Origin: Auanema rhodensis
Lineage: Eukaryota > Nematoda > Chromadorea > Rhabditida > Rhabditidae
DNA: 64,000 nucleotides
Assembly: GCA_964057225.1 (NCBI GenBank)
Contig: OZ059896.1
Coordinates: 3,596,001 to 3,660,000 of the forward strand
Reading direction: 5' to 3'
The notes beneath the pieces are model-generated. The model was not told the DNA's origin, did not search any database, and saw only the letters and a program-made list of their open reading frames with translations. This document shows, piece by piece, positions 1-11,202 of this stretch (position 1 is the stretch's first letter; every line of letters starts with the position of its first letter). A program made the position numbers and the translations under genes.

Positions 1-20
1 AAGTGCACATCACGTGTACA

Positions 21-40
21 TTTAATTAGCATAAATTAAA
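21..40. repeat. Inverted repeat TTTAATT-agcata-AATTAAA inside the monomer
   Basis: The 7-base arms at 21-27 and 34-40 are perfect reverse complements separated by six bases (agcata). The element repeats in nearly every monomer. Three recurrent or local alleles break the stem: 21C removes the outermost pair, 36G an inner pair, and 27C (21824, 24288, 25344) the innermost pair. A cruciform or hairpin is possible but unproven, and the all-A/T stem would be weak. Confidence 0.75.
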
Positions 41-60
41 GTTCACGTAAATTTCAAAGT

Positions 61-73
61 CATGGTTACCATG
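61..73. repeat. Dyad CATGGT-t-ACCATG inside the monomer
   Basis: The six-base arms at 61-66 and 68-73 are perfect reverse complements around one T. In monomers with the common 74A allele the symmetry grows to TCATGGT-t-ACCATGA (60-74, 15 bp). The dyad is intact in nearly all monomers. Exceptions include 73A, 61G, 64A, 64C, 69T, 69G, 71G and 72A copies. Dyad symmetry at every repeat could serve a dimeric DNA-binding protein or promote cruciform extrusion. No specific binder is recognised. Confidence 0.8.
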
Positions 74-86
74 CACCAATATTAAT

Positions 87-100
87 AAAAATTTGTTTTT
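87..100. other. A/T-tract block AAAAATTTGTTTTT
   Basis: A run of five A and three T (87-94) is followed by G and five T (96-100). Such tracts stiffen or bend DNA and influence nucleosome placement. The block recurs every 176 bp across the array. Variants inside it are uncommon: 92A, 89C, 94G, 94C, 93G+94C and 100C, each limited to a few local clusters. A role in phasing nucleosomes is inferred from tract properties only. Confidence 0.6.
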
Positions 101-152
101 AGACTAATATGGACATGAGGAATCTAATTTTGAAAATCGCATCTCTTTATCT

Positions 153-162
153 TTCACGTGAA
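153..162. promoter_or_regulatory. Palindrome TTCACGTGAA with an E/G-box core
   Basis: This perfect 10-bp palindrome contains CACGTG, the core bound by bHLH and, in plants, bZIP proteins. A second CACGTG lies at 11-16 in the context ATCACGTG. A related half-site TTCACGT lies at 42-48. In my tally about 64 of 363 monomers carry 157A, which changes this core to CAAGTG; 11A changes the other core to AACGTG. The motif is visible directly. Regulatory or kinetochore use is inference, since such a 6-mer is present here mainly because the monomer is repeated. Confidence 0.5.
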
Positions 163-1936
163 GCGAGTTACATACCAAGTGCACATCACGTGTACATTTA
201 ATTAGCATAAATTAAAGTTCACGTAAATTTCAAAGTCATGGTTACCATGCACCAATATTAATAAAAATTTGTTTTTAGACTAATATGGACATGGGGAATC
301 TAATTTTGAGAACCGCATCTCTTTATCTTTCACGTGAAGCGAGTTACATACCAAGTGCACATCACGTGTACATTTAATTAGCATAAATTAAAGTTCACGT
401 AAATTTCAAAGTCATGGTTACCATGAACCAATATCAATAAAAATTTGTTTTTAGACTAATATGGACATGGGGAATCTAATTTTGAAAACCGCATCTCTTT
501 ATCTTTCAAGTGAAGCGAGTTACATACCAAGTGCACATCACGTGTACATTTAATTAGCATAAATTAAAGTTCACGTAAATTTCAAAGTCATGGTTACCAT
601 GCACCAATATCAATAAAAATTTGTTTTTAGACTAATATGGACATGGGGAATCTAATTTTGAAAACCGCATCTCTTTATCTTTCACGTGAAGCGAGTTACA
701 TACCAAGTGCACATCACGTGTACATTTAATTAGCATAAATTAAAGTTCACGTAAATTTCAAAGTCATGGTTACCATGCACCAATATCAATAAAAATTTGT
801 TTTTAGACTAATATGGACATGGGGAATCTAATTTTGAAAACCGCATCTCTTTATCTTTCACGTGAAGCGAGTTACATACCAAGTGCACATCACGTGTACA
901 CTTAATTAGCATAAATTAAAGTTCACGTAAATTTCAAAGTCATGGTTACCATGCACCAATATCAATAAAAATTTGTTTTTAGACTAATATGGACATGGGG
1001 AATCTAATTTTGAAAACCGCATCTCTTTATCTTTCACGTGAAGCGAGTTACATACCAAGTGCACATCACGTGTACATTTAATTAGCATAAAGTAAAGTTC
1101 ACGTAAATTTCAAAGTCATGGTTACCATGCACCAATATCAATAAAAATTTGTTTTTAGACTAATATGGACATGGGGAATCTAATTTTGAAAATCGCATCT
1201 CTTTATCTTTCACGTGAAGCGAGTTACATACCAAGTGCACATCACGTGTACATTTAATTAGCATAAATTAAAGTTCACGTAAATTTCAAAGTCATGGTTA
1301 CCATGAACCAATATCAATAAAAATTTGTTTTTAGACTAATATGGACATGGGGAATCTAATTTTGAAAACCGCATCTCTTTATCTTTCACGTGAAGCGAGT
1401 TACATACCAAGTGCACATCACGTGTACATTTAATTAGCATAAATTAAAGTTCACGTAAATTTCAAAGTCATGGTTACCATGCACCAATATTAATAAAAAT
1501 TTGTTTTTAGACTAATATGGACATGGGGAATCTAATTTTGAAAACCGCATCTCTTTATCTTTCACGTGAAGCGAGTTACATACCAAGTGCACATCACGTG
1601 TACATTTAATTAGCATAAATTAAAGTTGACGTAAATTTCAAAGTCATGGTTACCATGCACCAATATCAATAAAAATTTGTTTTTAGACTAATATGGACAT
1701 GGGGAATCTAATTTTGAAAACCGCATCTCTTTATCTTTCACGTGAAGCGAGTTACATACCAAGTGCACATCACGTGTACACTTAATTAGCATAAATTAAA
1801 GTTCACGTAAATTTCAAAGTCATGGTTACCATGCACCAATATCAATAAAAATTTGTTTTTAGACTAATATGGACATGGGGAATCTAATTTTGAAAACCGC
1901 ATCTCTTTATCTTTCACGTGAAGCGAGTTACATACC

Positions 1937-2111
1937 AAGTGCACATCACGTGTACATTTAATTAGCATAAATTAAAGTTCACGTAAATTTCAAAGTCATG
2001 GTTACCATGCACCAATATCAATAAAAATTTGTTTTTAGACTAATATGGACATAGGAATCTAATTTTGAAAACCGCATCTCTTTATCTTTCAAGTGAAGCG
2101 AGTTACATACC
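1937..2111 (+). repeat. 175-bp monomer 12, the only length variant
   Basis: The consensus GACATGGGGAATC reads GACATAGGAATC here (2048-2059). This is 117A together with loss of one G from the four-G run, so the monomer is 175 bp. From this point every monomer start sits one base earlier than a strict 176-bp grid from base 1. The phase then holds to the end of the window. The monomer also carries 157A. Confidence 0.93.
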
Positions 2112-4927
2112 AAGTGCACATCACGTGTACATTTAATTAGCATAAATTAAAGTTCACGTAAATTTCAAAGTCATGGTTACCATGCACCAATATCAATAAA
2201 AATTTGTTTTTAGACTAATATGAACATGGGGAATCTAATTTTGGAAACCGCATCTCTTTATCTTTCACGTGAAGCGAGTTACATACCAAGTGCACATAAC
2301 GTGTACATTTAATTAGCATAAATTAAAGTTCACGTAAATTTCAAAGTCATGGTTACCATGAACCAATATCAATAAAAATTTGTTTTCAGACTAATTTGGA
2401 CATGGGGAATCTAATTTTGAAAACCGCATCTCTTTATCTTTCACGTGAAGCGAGTTACATACCAAGTGCACATCACGTGTACACTTAATTAGCATAAATT
2501 AAAGTTCACGTAAATTTCAAAGTCATGGTTACCATGCACCAATATTAATAAAAATTTGTTTTTAGACTAATATGGACATGAGGAATCTAATTTTGAAAAT
2601 CGCATCTCTTTATCTTTCACGTGAAGCGAGTTACATACCAAGTGCACATCACGTGTACATTTAATTAGCATAAATTAAAGTTCACGTAAATTTCAAAGTC
2701 ATGGTTACCATGAACCAATATCAATAAAAATTTGTTTTTAGACTAATATGGACATGGGGAATCTAATTTTGAAAACCGCATCTCTTTATCTTTCACGTGA
2801 AGCGAGTTACATACCAAGTGCACATCACGTGTACATTTAATTAGCATAAAGTAAAGTTCACGTAAATTTCAAAGTCATGGTTACCATGAACCAATATCAA
2901 TAAAAATTTGTTTTTAGACTAATATGGACATGGGGAATCTAATTTTGAAAACCGCATCTCTTTATCTTTCACGTGAAGCGAGTTACATACCAAGTGCACA
3001 TCACGTGTACATTTAATTAGCATAAATTAAAGTTCACGTAAATTTCAAAGTCATGGTTACCATGCACCAATATTAATAAAAAATTGTTTTTAGACTAATA
3101 TGGACATGGGGAATCTAATTTTGGAAATCGCATCTCTTTATCTTTCACGTGAAGCGAGTTACATACCAAGTGCACATCACGTGTACATTTAATTAGCATA
3201 AATTAAAGTTCACGTAAATTTCAAAGTCATGGTTACCATGAACCAATATCAATAAAAATTTGTTTTTAGACTAATATGGACATGGGGAATCTAATTTTGA
3301 AAACCGCATCTCTTTATCTTTCAAGTGAAGCGAGTTACATACCAAGTGCACATCACGTGTACATTTAATTAGCATAAATTAAAGTTCACGTAAATTTCAA
3401 AGTCATGGTTACCATGAACCAATATCAATAAAAATTTGTTTTCAGACTAATTTGGACATGGGGAATCTAATTTTGAAAACCGCATCTCTTTATCTTTCAA
3501 GTGAAGCGAGTTACATACCAAGTGCACATCACGTGTACATTTAATTAGCATAAATTAAAGTTCACGTAAATTTCAAAGTCATGGTTACCATGCACCAATA
3601 TCAATAAAAATTTGTTTTTAGACTAATATGAACATGGGGAATCTAATTTTGGAAACCGCATCTCTTTATCTTTCACGTGAAGCGAGTTACATACCAAGTG
3701 CACATAACGTGTACATTTAATTAGCATAAATTAAAGTTCACGTAAATTTCAAAGTCATGGTTACCATGAACCAATATCAATAAAAATTTGTTTTCAGACT
3801 AATTTGGACATGGGGAATCTAATTTTGAAAACCGCATCTCTTTATCTTTCAAGTGAAGCGAGTTACATACCAAGTGCACATCACGTGTACATTTAATTAG
3901 CATAAATTAAAGTTCACGTAAATTTCAAAGTCATGGTTACCATGCACCAATATTAATAAAAATTTGTTTTTAGACTAATATGGACATGAGGAATCTAATT
4001 TTGAAAATCGCATCTCTTTATCTTTCACGTGAAGCGAGTTACATACCAAGTGCACATCACGTGTACATTTAATTAGCATAAATTAAAGTTCACGTAAATT
4101 TCAAAGTCATGGTTACCATGAACCAATATCAATAAAAATTTGTTTTTAGACTAATATGGACATGGGGAATCTAATTTTGAAAACCGCATCTCTTTATCTT
4201 TCACGTGAAGCGAGTTACATACCAAGTGCACATCACGTGTACATTTAATTAGCATAAAGTAAAGTTCACGTAAATTTCAAAGTCATGGTTACCATGAACC
4301 AATATCAATAAAAATTTGTTTTTAGACTAATATGGACATGGGGAATCTAATTTTGAAAACCGCATCTCTTTATCTTTCACGTGAAGCGAGTTACATACCA
4401 AGTGCACATCACGTGTACATTTAATTAGCATAAATTAAAGTTCACGTAAATTTCAAAGTCATGGTTACCATGCACCAATATTAATAAAAAATTGTTTTTA
4501 GACTAATATGGACATGGGGAATCTAATTTTGGAAATCGCATCTCTTTATCTTTCACGTGAAGCGAGTTACATACCAAGTGCACATCACGTGTACATTTAA
4601 TTAGCATAAATTGAAGTTCACGTAAATTTCAAAGTCATGGTTACCATGAACCAATATCAATAAAAATTTGTTTTTAGACTAATATGGACATGGGGAATCT
4701 AATTTTGAAAACCGCATCTCTTTATCTTTCAAGTGAAGCGAGTTACATACCAAGTGCACATCACGTGTACATTTAATTAGCATAAATTAAAGTTCACGTA
4801 AATTTCAAAGTCATGGTTACCATGAACCAATATCAATAAAAATTTGTTTTCAGACTAATTTGGACATGGGGAATCTAATTTTGAAAACCGCATCTCTTTA
4901 TCTTTCAAGTGAAGCGAGTTACATACC
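2112..4927 (+). repeat. Zone 2: tandem 8-mer HOR, 1408-bp unit, two copies
   Basis: Monomers 13-20 (2112-3519) and 21-28 (3520-4927) share the order 112A/133G; 11A/74A/100C/109T; 83T/118A/137T; 74A; 36G/74A; 83T/92A/133G/137T; 74A/157A; 74A/100C/109T/157A. I see only three differences: 157A in monomer 22, 21C in monomer 15 and 38G in monomer 27. Identity is about 99.8%, implying a recent duplication of the block. Confidence 0.88.
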
Positions 4928-6547
4928 AAGTGCACATCACGTGTACATTTAATTAGCATAAATTAAAGTTCACGTAAATTTCAAAGTCATGGTTACCATG
5001 AACCAATATCAATAAAAATTTGTTTTTAGACTAATATGGACATGGGGAATCTAATTTTGAAAACCGCATCTCTTTATCTTTCACGTGAAGCGAGTTACAT
5101 ACCAAGTGCACATCACGTGTACATTTAATTAGCATAAAGTAAAGTTCACGTAAATTTCAAAGTCATGGTTACCATGCACCAATATCAATAAAAATTTGTT
5201 TTTAGACTAATATGGACATGGGGAATCTAATTTTGAAAATCGCATCTCTTTATCTTTCACGTGAAGCGAGTTACATACCAAGTGCACATCACGTGTACAT
5301 TTAATTAGCATAAATTAAAGTTCACGTAAATTTCAAAGTCATGGTTACCATGAACCAATATCAAAAAAAATTTGTTTTTAGACTAATATGGACATGGGGA
5401 ATCTAATTTTGAAAACCGCATCTCTTTATCTTTCACGTGAAGCGAGTTACATACCAAGTGCACATCACGTGTACATTTAATTAGCATAAATTAAAGTTCA
5501 CGTAAATTTCAAAGTCATGGTTACCATGCACCAATATTAATAAAAATTTGTTTTTAGACTAATATGGACATGGGGAATCTAATTTTGAAAACCGCATCTC
5601 TTTATCTTTCACGTGAAGCGAGTTACATACCAAGTGCACATCACGTGTACATTTAATTAGCATAAATTAAAGTTCACGTAAATTTCAAAGTCATGGTTAC
5701 CATGAACCAATATCAATAAAAATTTGTTTTTAGACTAATATGGACAAGGGGAATCTAATTTTGAAAACCGCATCTCTTTATCTTTCACGTGAAGCGAGTT
5801 ACATACCAAGTGCACATCACGTGTACATTTAATTAGCATAAATTAAAGTTCACGTAAAATTCAAAGTCATGGTTACCATGAACCAATATCAATAAAAATT
5901 TGTTTTTAAACTAATATGGACATGGGGAATCTAATTTTGAAAACCGCATCTCTTTATCTTTCACGTGAAGCGAGTTACATACCTAGTGCACATCACGTGT
6001 ACATTTAATTAGCATAAATTAAAGTTCACGTAAATTTCAAAGTCATGGTTACCATGAACCAATATCAATAACAATTTGTTTTTAGACTAATTTGGACATG
6101 GGGAATCTAATTTTGAAAACCGCATCTCTTTATCTTTCAAGTGAAGCGAGTTACATACCAAGTGCACATCACGTGTACATTTAATTAGCATAAATTAAAG
6201 TTCACGTAAATTTCAAAGTCATGGTTACCATGCACCAATATCAATAAAAATTTGTTTTTAGACTAATATGGACATGGGGAATCTAATTTTGAAAACCGCA
6301 TCTCTTTATCTTTCACGTGAAGCGAGTTACATACCAAGTGCACATCACGTGTACACTTAATTAGCATAAATTAAAGTTCACGTAAATTTCAAAGTCATGG
6401 TTACCATGCACCAATATCAATAAAAATTTGTTTTTAGACTAATATGGACATGGGGAATCTAATTTTGAAAACCGCATCTCTTTATCTTTCACGTGAAGCG
6501 AGTTACATACCAAGTGCACATCACGTGTACATTTAATTAGCATAAAG
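4928..6547 (+). repeat. Zone 3: monomers 29-37 and the start of 38, mixed order
   Basis: No local HOR is visible. The allele order is 74A; 36G/137T; 74A/86A; 83T; 74A/116A; two divergent-type monomers (5808-6159); consensus; 21C; 36G. The string consensus, 21C, 36G, 74A or 83T recurs widely in the window and looks like an ancestral cassette. There is no gene or insertion. Confidence 0.75.
5808..6159 (+). repeat. Two-monomer island of divergent type (52A/74A/102A then 1T/74A/89C/109T/157A)
   Basis: The alleles 52A, 102A and 1T are otherwise concentrated in the 14-26.7 kb zone. The same pair occurs at 15488-15839, exactly 9680 bp (55 monomers) away. The allele match includes the rare 89C (AATAACAATTT). 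This suggests transfer of a dimer-sized tract between distant parts of the array by gene conversion, or a relic of an old larger duplication. Confidence 0.8.
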
Positions 6548-9500
6548 TAAAGTTCACGTAAATTTCAAAGTCATGGTTACCATGAACCAATATCAATAAA
6601 AATTTGTTTTTAGACTAATATGGACATGGGGAATCTAATTTTGAAAACCGCATCTCTTTATCTTTCACGTGAAGCGAGTTACATACCAAGTGCACATCAC
6701 GTGTACATTTAATTAGCATAAATTAAAGTTCACGTAAATTTCAAAGTCATGGTTACCATGCACCAATATTAATAAAAATTTGTTTTTAGACTAATATGGA
6801 CATGGGGAATCTAATTTTGAAAACCGCATCTCTTTATCTTTCACGTGAAGCGTGTTACATACCAAGTGCACATCACGTGTACATTTAATTAGCATAAATT
6901 AAAGTTCACGTAAATTTCAAAGTCATGGTTACCATGCACCAATATCAATAAAAATTTGTTTTTAGACTAATATGGACATGGGGAATCTAATTTTGAAAAC
7001 CGCATCTCTTTATCTTTCAAGTGAAGCGAGTTACATACCAAGTGCACATCACGTGTACATTTAATTAGCATAAATTAAAGTTCACGTAAATTTCAAAGTC
7101 ATGGTTACCATGCACCAATATCAATAAAAATTTGTTTTTAGACTAATATGAACATGGGGAATCTAATTTTGGAAACCGCATCTCTTTATCTTTCACGTGA
7201 AGCGAGTTACATACCAAGTGCACATAACGTGTACATTTAATTAGCATAAATTAAAGTTCACGTAAATTTCAAAGTCATGGTTACCATGAACCAATATCAA
7301 TAAAAATTTGTTTTCAGACTAATTTGGACATGGGGAATCTAATTTTGAAAACCGCATCTCTTTATCTTTCAAGTGAAGCGAGTTACATACCAAGTGCACA
7401 TCACGTGTACATTTAATTAGCATAAATTAAAGTTCACGTAAATTTCAAAGTCATGGTTACCATGCACCAATATTAATAAAAATTTGTTTTTAGACTAATA
7501 TGGACATGAGGAATCTAATTTTGAAAATCGCATCTCTTTATCTTTCACGTGAAGCGAGTTACATACCAAGTGCACATCACGTGTACATTTAATTAGCATA
7601 AATTAAAGTTCACGTAAATTTCAAAGTCATGGTTACCATGCACCAATATTAATAAAAATTTGTTTTTAGACTAATATGGACATGGGGAATCTAATTTTGA
7701 AAACCGCATCTCTTTATCTTTCACGTGAAGCGAGTTACATACCAAGTGCACATCACGTGTACATTTAATTAGCATAAATTAAAGTTCACGTAAATTTCAA
7801 AGTCATGGTTACCATGAACCAATATCAATAAAAATTTGTTTTTAGACTAATATGGACATGGGGAATCTAATTTTGAAAACCGCATCTCTTTATCTTTCAA
7901 GTGAAGCGAGTTACATACCAAGTGCACATCACGTGTACATTTAATTAGCATAAATTAAAGTTCACGTAAATTTCAAAGTCATGGTTACCATGCACCAATA
8001 TCAATAAAAATTTGTTTTTAGACTAATATGGACATGGGGAATCTAATTTTGAAAACCGCATCTCTTTATCTTTCACGTGAAGCGAGTTACATACCAAGTG
8101 CACATCACGTGTACATTTAATTAGCATAAATTAAAGTTCACGTAAATTTCAAAGTCATGGTTACCATGCACCAATATCAATAAAAATTTGTTTTTAGACT
8201 AATATGGACATGGGGAATCTAATTTTGAAAACCGCATCTCTTTATCTTTCACGTGAAGCGAGTTACATACCAAGTGCACATCACGTGTACACTTAATTAG
8301 CATAAATTAAAGTTCACGTAAATTTCAAAGTCATGGTTACCATGCACCAATATCAATAAAAATTTGTTTTTAGACTAATATGGACATGGGGAATCTAATT
8401 TTGAAAACCGCATCTCTTTATCTTTCACGTGAAGCGAGTTACATACCAAGTGCACATCACGTGTACATTTAATTAGCATAAAGTAAAGTTCACGTAAATT
8501 TCAAAGTCATGGTTACCATGCACCAATATCAATAAAAATTTGTTTTTAGACTAATATGGACATGGGGAATCTAATTTTGAAAATCGCATCTCTTTATCTT
8601 TCACGTGAAGCGAGTTACATACCAAGTGCACATCACGTGTACATTTAATTAGCATAAATTAAAGTTCACGTAAATTTCAAAGTCATGGTTACCATGAACC
8701 AATATCAATAAAAATTTGTTTTTAGACTAATATGGACATGGGGAATCTAATTTTGAAAACCGCATCTCTTTATCTTTCACGTGAAGCGAGTTACATACCA
8801 AGTGCACATCACGTGTACATTTAATTAGCATAAATTAAAGTTCACGTAAATTTCAAAGTCATGGTTACCATGCACCAATATTAATAAAAATTTGTTTTTA
8901 GACTAATATGGACATGGGGAATCTAATTTTGAAAACCGCATCTCTTTATCTTTCACGTGAAGCGTGTTACATACCAAGTGCACATCACGTGTACATTTAA
9001 TTAGCATAAATTAAAGTTCACGTAAATTTCAAAGTCATGGTTACCATGCACCAATATCAATAAAAATTTGTTTTTAGACTAATATGGACATGGGGAATCT
9101 AATTTTGAAAACCGCATCTCTTTATCTTTCAAGTGAAGCGAGTTACATACCAAGTGCACATCACGTGTACATTTAATTAGCATAAATTAAAGTTCACGTA
9201 AATTTCAAAGTCATGGTTACCATGCACCAATATCAATAAAAATTTGTTTTTAGACTAATATGAACATGGGGAATCTAATTTTGGAAACCGCATCTCTTTA
9301 TCTTTCACGTGAAGCGAGTTACATACCAAGTGCACATAACGTGTACATTTAATTAGCATAAATTAAAGTTCACGTAAATTTCAAAGTCATGGTTACCATG
9401 AACCAATATCAATAAAAATTTGTTTTCAGACTAATTTGGACATGGGGAATCTAATTTTGAAAACCGCATCTCTTTATCTTTCAAGTGAAGCGAGTTACAT

Positions 9501-11202
9501 ACCAAGTGCACATCACGTGTACATTTAATTAGCATAAATTAAAGTTCACGTAAATTTCAAAGTCATGGTTACCATGCACCAATATTAATAAAAATTTGTT
9601 TTTAGACTAATATGGACATGAGGAATCTAATTTTGAAAATCGCATCTCTTTATCTTTCACGTGAAGCGAGTTACATACCAAGTGCACATCACGTGTACAT
9701 TTAATTAGCATAAATTAAAGTTCACGTAAATTTCAAAGTCATGGTTACCATGCACCAATATTAATAAAAATTTGTTTTTAGACTAATATGGACATGGGGA
9801 ATCTAATTTTGAAAACCGCATCTCTTTATCTTTCACGTGAAGCGAGTTACATACCAAGTGCACATCACGTGTACATTTAATTAGCATAAATTAAAGTTCA
9901 CGTAAATTTCAAAGTCATGGTTACCATGAACCAATATCAATAAAAATTTGTTTTTAGACTAATATGGACATGGGGAATCTAATTTTGAAAACCGCATCTC
10001 TTTATCTTTCAAGTGAAGCGAGTTACATACCAAGTGCACATCACGTGTACATTTAATTAGCATAAATTAAAGTTCACGTAAATTTCAAAGTCATGGTTAC
10101 CATGCACCAATATCAATAAAAATTTGTTTTTAGACTAATATGGACATGGGGAATCTAATTTTGAAAACCGCATCTCTTTATCTTTCACGTGAAGCGAGTT
10201 ACATACCAAGTGCACATCACGTGTACATTTAATTAGCATAAATTAAAGTTCACGTAAATTTCAAAGTCATGGTTACCATGCACCAATATCAATAAAAATT
10301 TGTTTTTAGACTAATATGGACATGGGGAATCTAATTTTGAAAACCGCATCTCTTTATCTTTCACGTGAAGCGAGTTACATACCAAGTGCACATCACGTGT
10401 ACACTTAATTAGCATAAATTAAAGTTCACGTAAATTTCAAAGTCATGGTTACCATGCACCAATATCAATAAAAATTTGTTTTTAGACTAATATGGACATG
10501 GGGAATCTAATTTCGAAAACCGCATCTCTTTATCTTTCACGTGAAGCGAGTTACATACCAAGTGCACATCACGTGTACATTTAATTAGCATAAAGTAAAG
10601 TTCACGTAAATTTCAAAGTCATGGTTACCATGCACCAATATCAATAAAAATTTGTTTTTAGACTAATATGGACATGGGGAATCTAATTTTGAAAATCGCA
10701 TCTCTTTATCTTTCACGTGAAGCGAGTTACATACCAAGTGCACATCACGTGTACATTTAATTAGCATAAATTAAAGTTCACGTAAATTTCAAAGTCATGG
10801 TTACCATGAACCAATATCAATAAAAATTTGTTTTTAGACTAATATGGACATGGGGAATCTAATTTTGAAAACCGCATCTCTTTATCTTTCACGTGAAGCG
10901 AGTTACATACCAAGTGCACATCACGTGTACATTTAATTAGCATAAATTAAAGTTCACGTAAATTTCAAAGTCATGGTTACCATGCACCAATATTAATAAA
11001 AATTTGTTTTTAGACTAATATGGACATGGGGAATCTAATTTTGAAAACCGCATCTCTTTATCTTTCACGTGAAGCGTGTTACATACCAAGTGCACATCAC
11101 GTGTACATTTAATTAGCATAAATTAAAGTTCACGTAAATTTCAAAGTCATGGTTACCATGCACCAATATCAATAAAAATTTGTTTTTAGACTAATATGGA
11201 CA
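6548..11202 (+). repeat. Zone 4: tandem 12-mer HOR, 2112-bp unit, about 2.2 copies
   Basis: The order 83T/166T; 157A; 112A/133G; 11A/74A/100C/109T/157A; 83T/118A/137T; 83T; 74A/157A; consensus; consensus; 21C; 36G/137T; 74A begins at 6688, repeats at 8800 and starts again at 10912. The rare 166T (GCGTGTTA) tags the copies near 6853, 8965 and 11077, each 2112 bp apart. The only difference I noticed is 131C near 10514. The left limit lies after position 36 of monomer 38 and the right limit before position 116 of monomer 64. It is a very recent unequal exchange. Confidence 0.9.

Larger units (their letters stand above)
1..176 (+). repeat. Reference satellite monomer (monomer 1), used for position numbering
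   Basis: This is the first complete monomer, starting at AAGTGCAC and ending at TTACATACC. The phase is arbitrary because the array has no natural start. It differs from the window consensus at 83T, 118A and 137T, an allele set that recurs (for example at 3872, 7392, 9504, 12144 and 38192). Landmarks are GTGCAC at 3-8, CACGTG at 11-16, an inverted repeat at 21-40, a CACGT core at 44-48, a dyad at 61-73, A/T tracts at 87-100, a G-rich stretch around 111-120 (GGACATGGGG in the consensus) and a CACGTG palindrome at 153-162. The consensus holds five CpG sites, at 13, 46, 138, 157 and 164. Confidence 0.95.
1..2111 (+). repeat. Zone 1: monomers 1-12, diverged copy of the 12-mer order seen at 6548-11202
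   Basis: The allele order is 83T/118A/137T; 83T/134G; 74A/157A; consensus; consensus; 21C; 36G/137T; 74A; 83T; 44G; 21C; then the short monomer. The first nine match, apart from private changes (134G here, 166T there), the order of monomers 43-51 starting at 7392. This zone is therefore probably an older or displaced copy of that 12-mer unit. The start is cut by the window edge. There is no gene. Confidence 0.75.

Noticed and set aside
111-120. G-quadruplex potential of the GGACATGGGG stretch
   Set aside because: Each monomer has only one run of four G and one of two; four nearby G-runs are lacking.
5280-5455. Apparent extra A in the A-run of monomer 31 (TCAAAAAAAATTT)
   Set aside because: It is a T-to-A substitution at position 86; the monomer is still 176 bp, so it is not an insertion.
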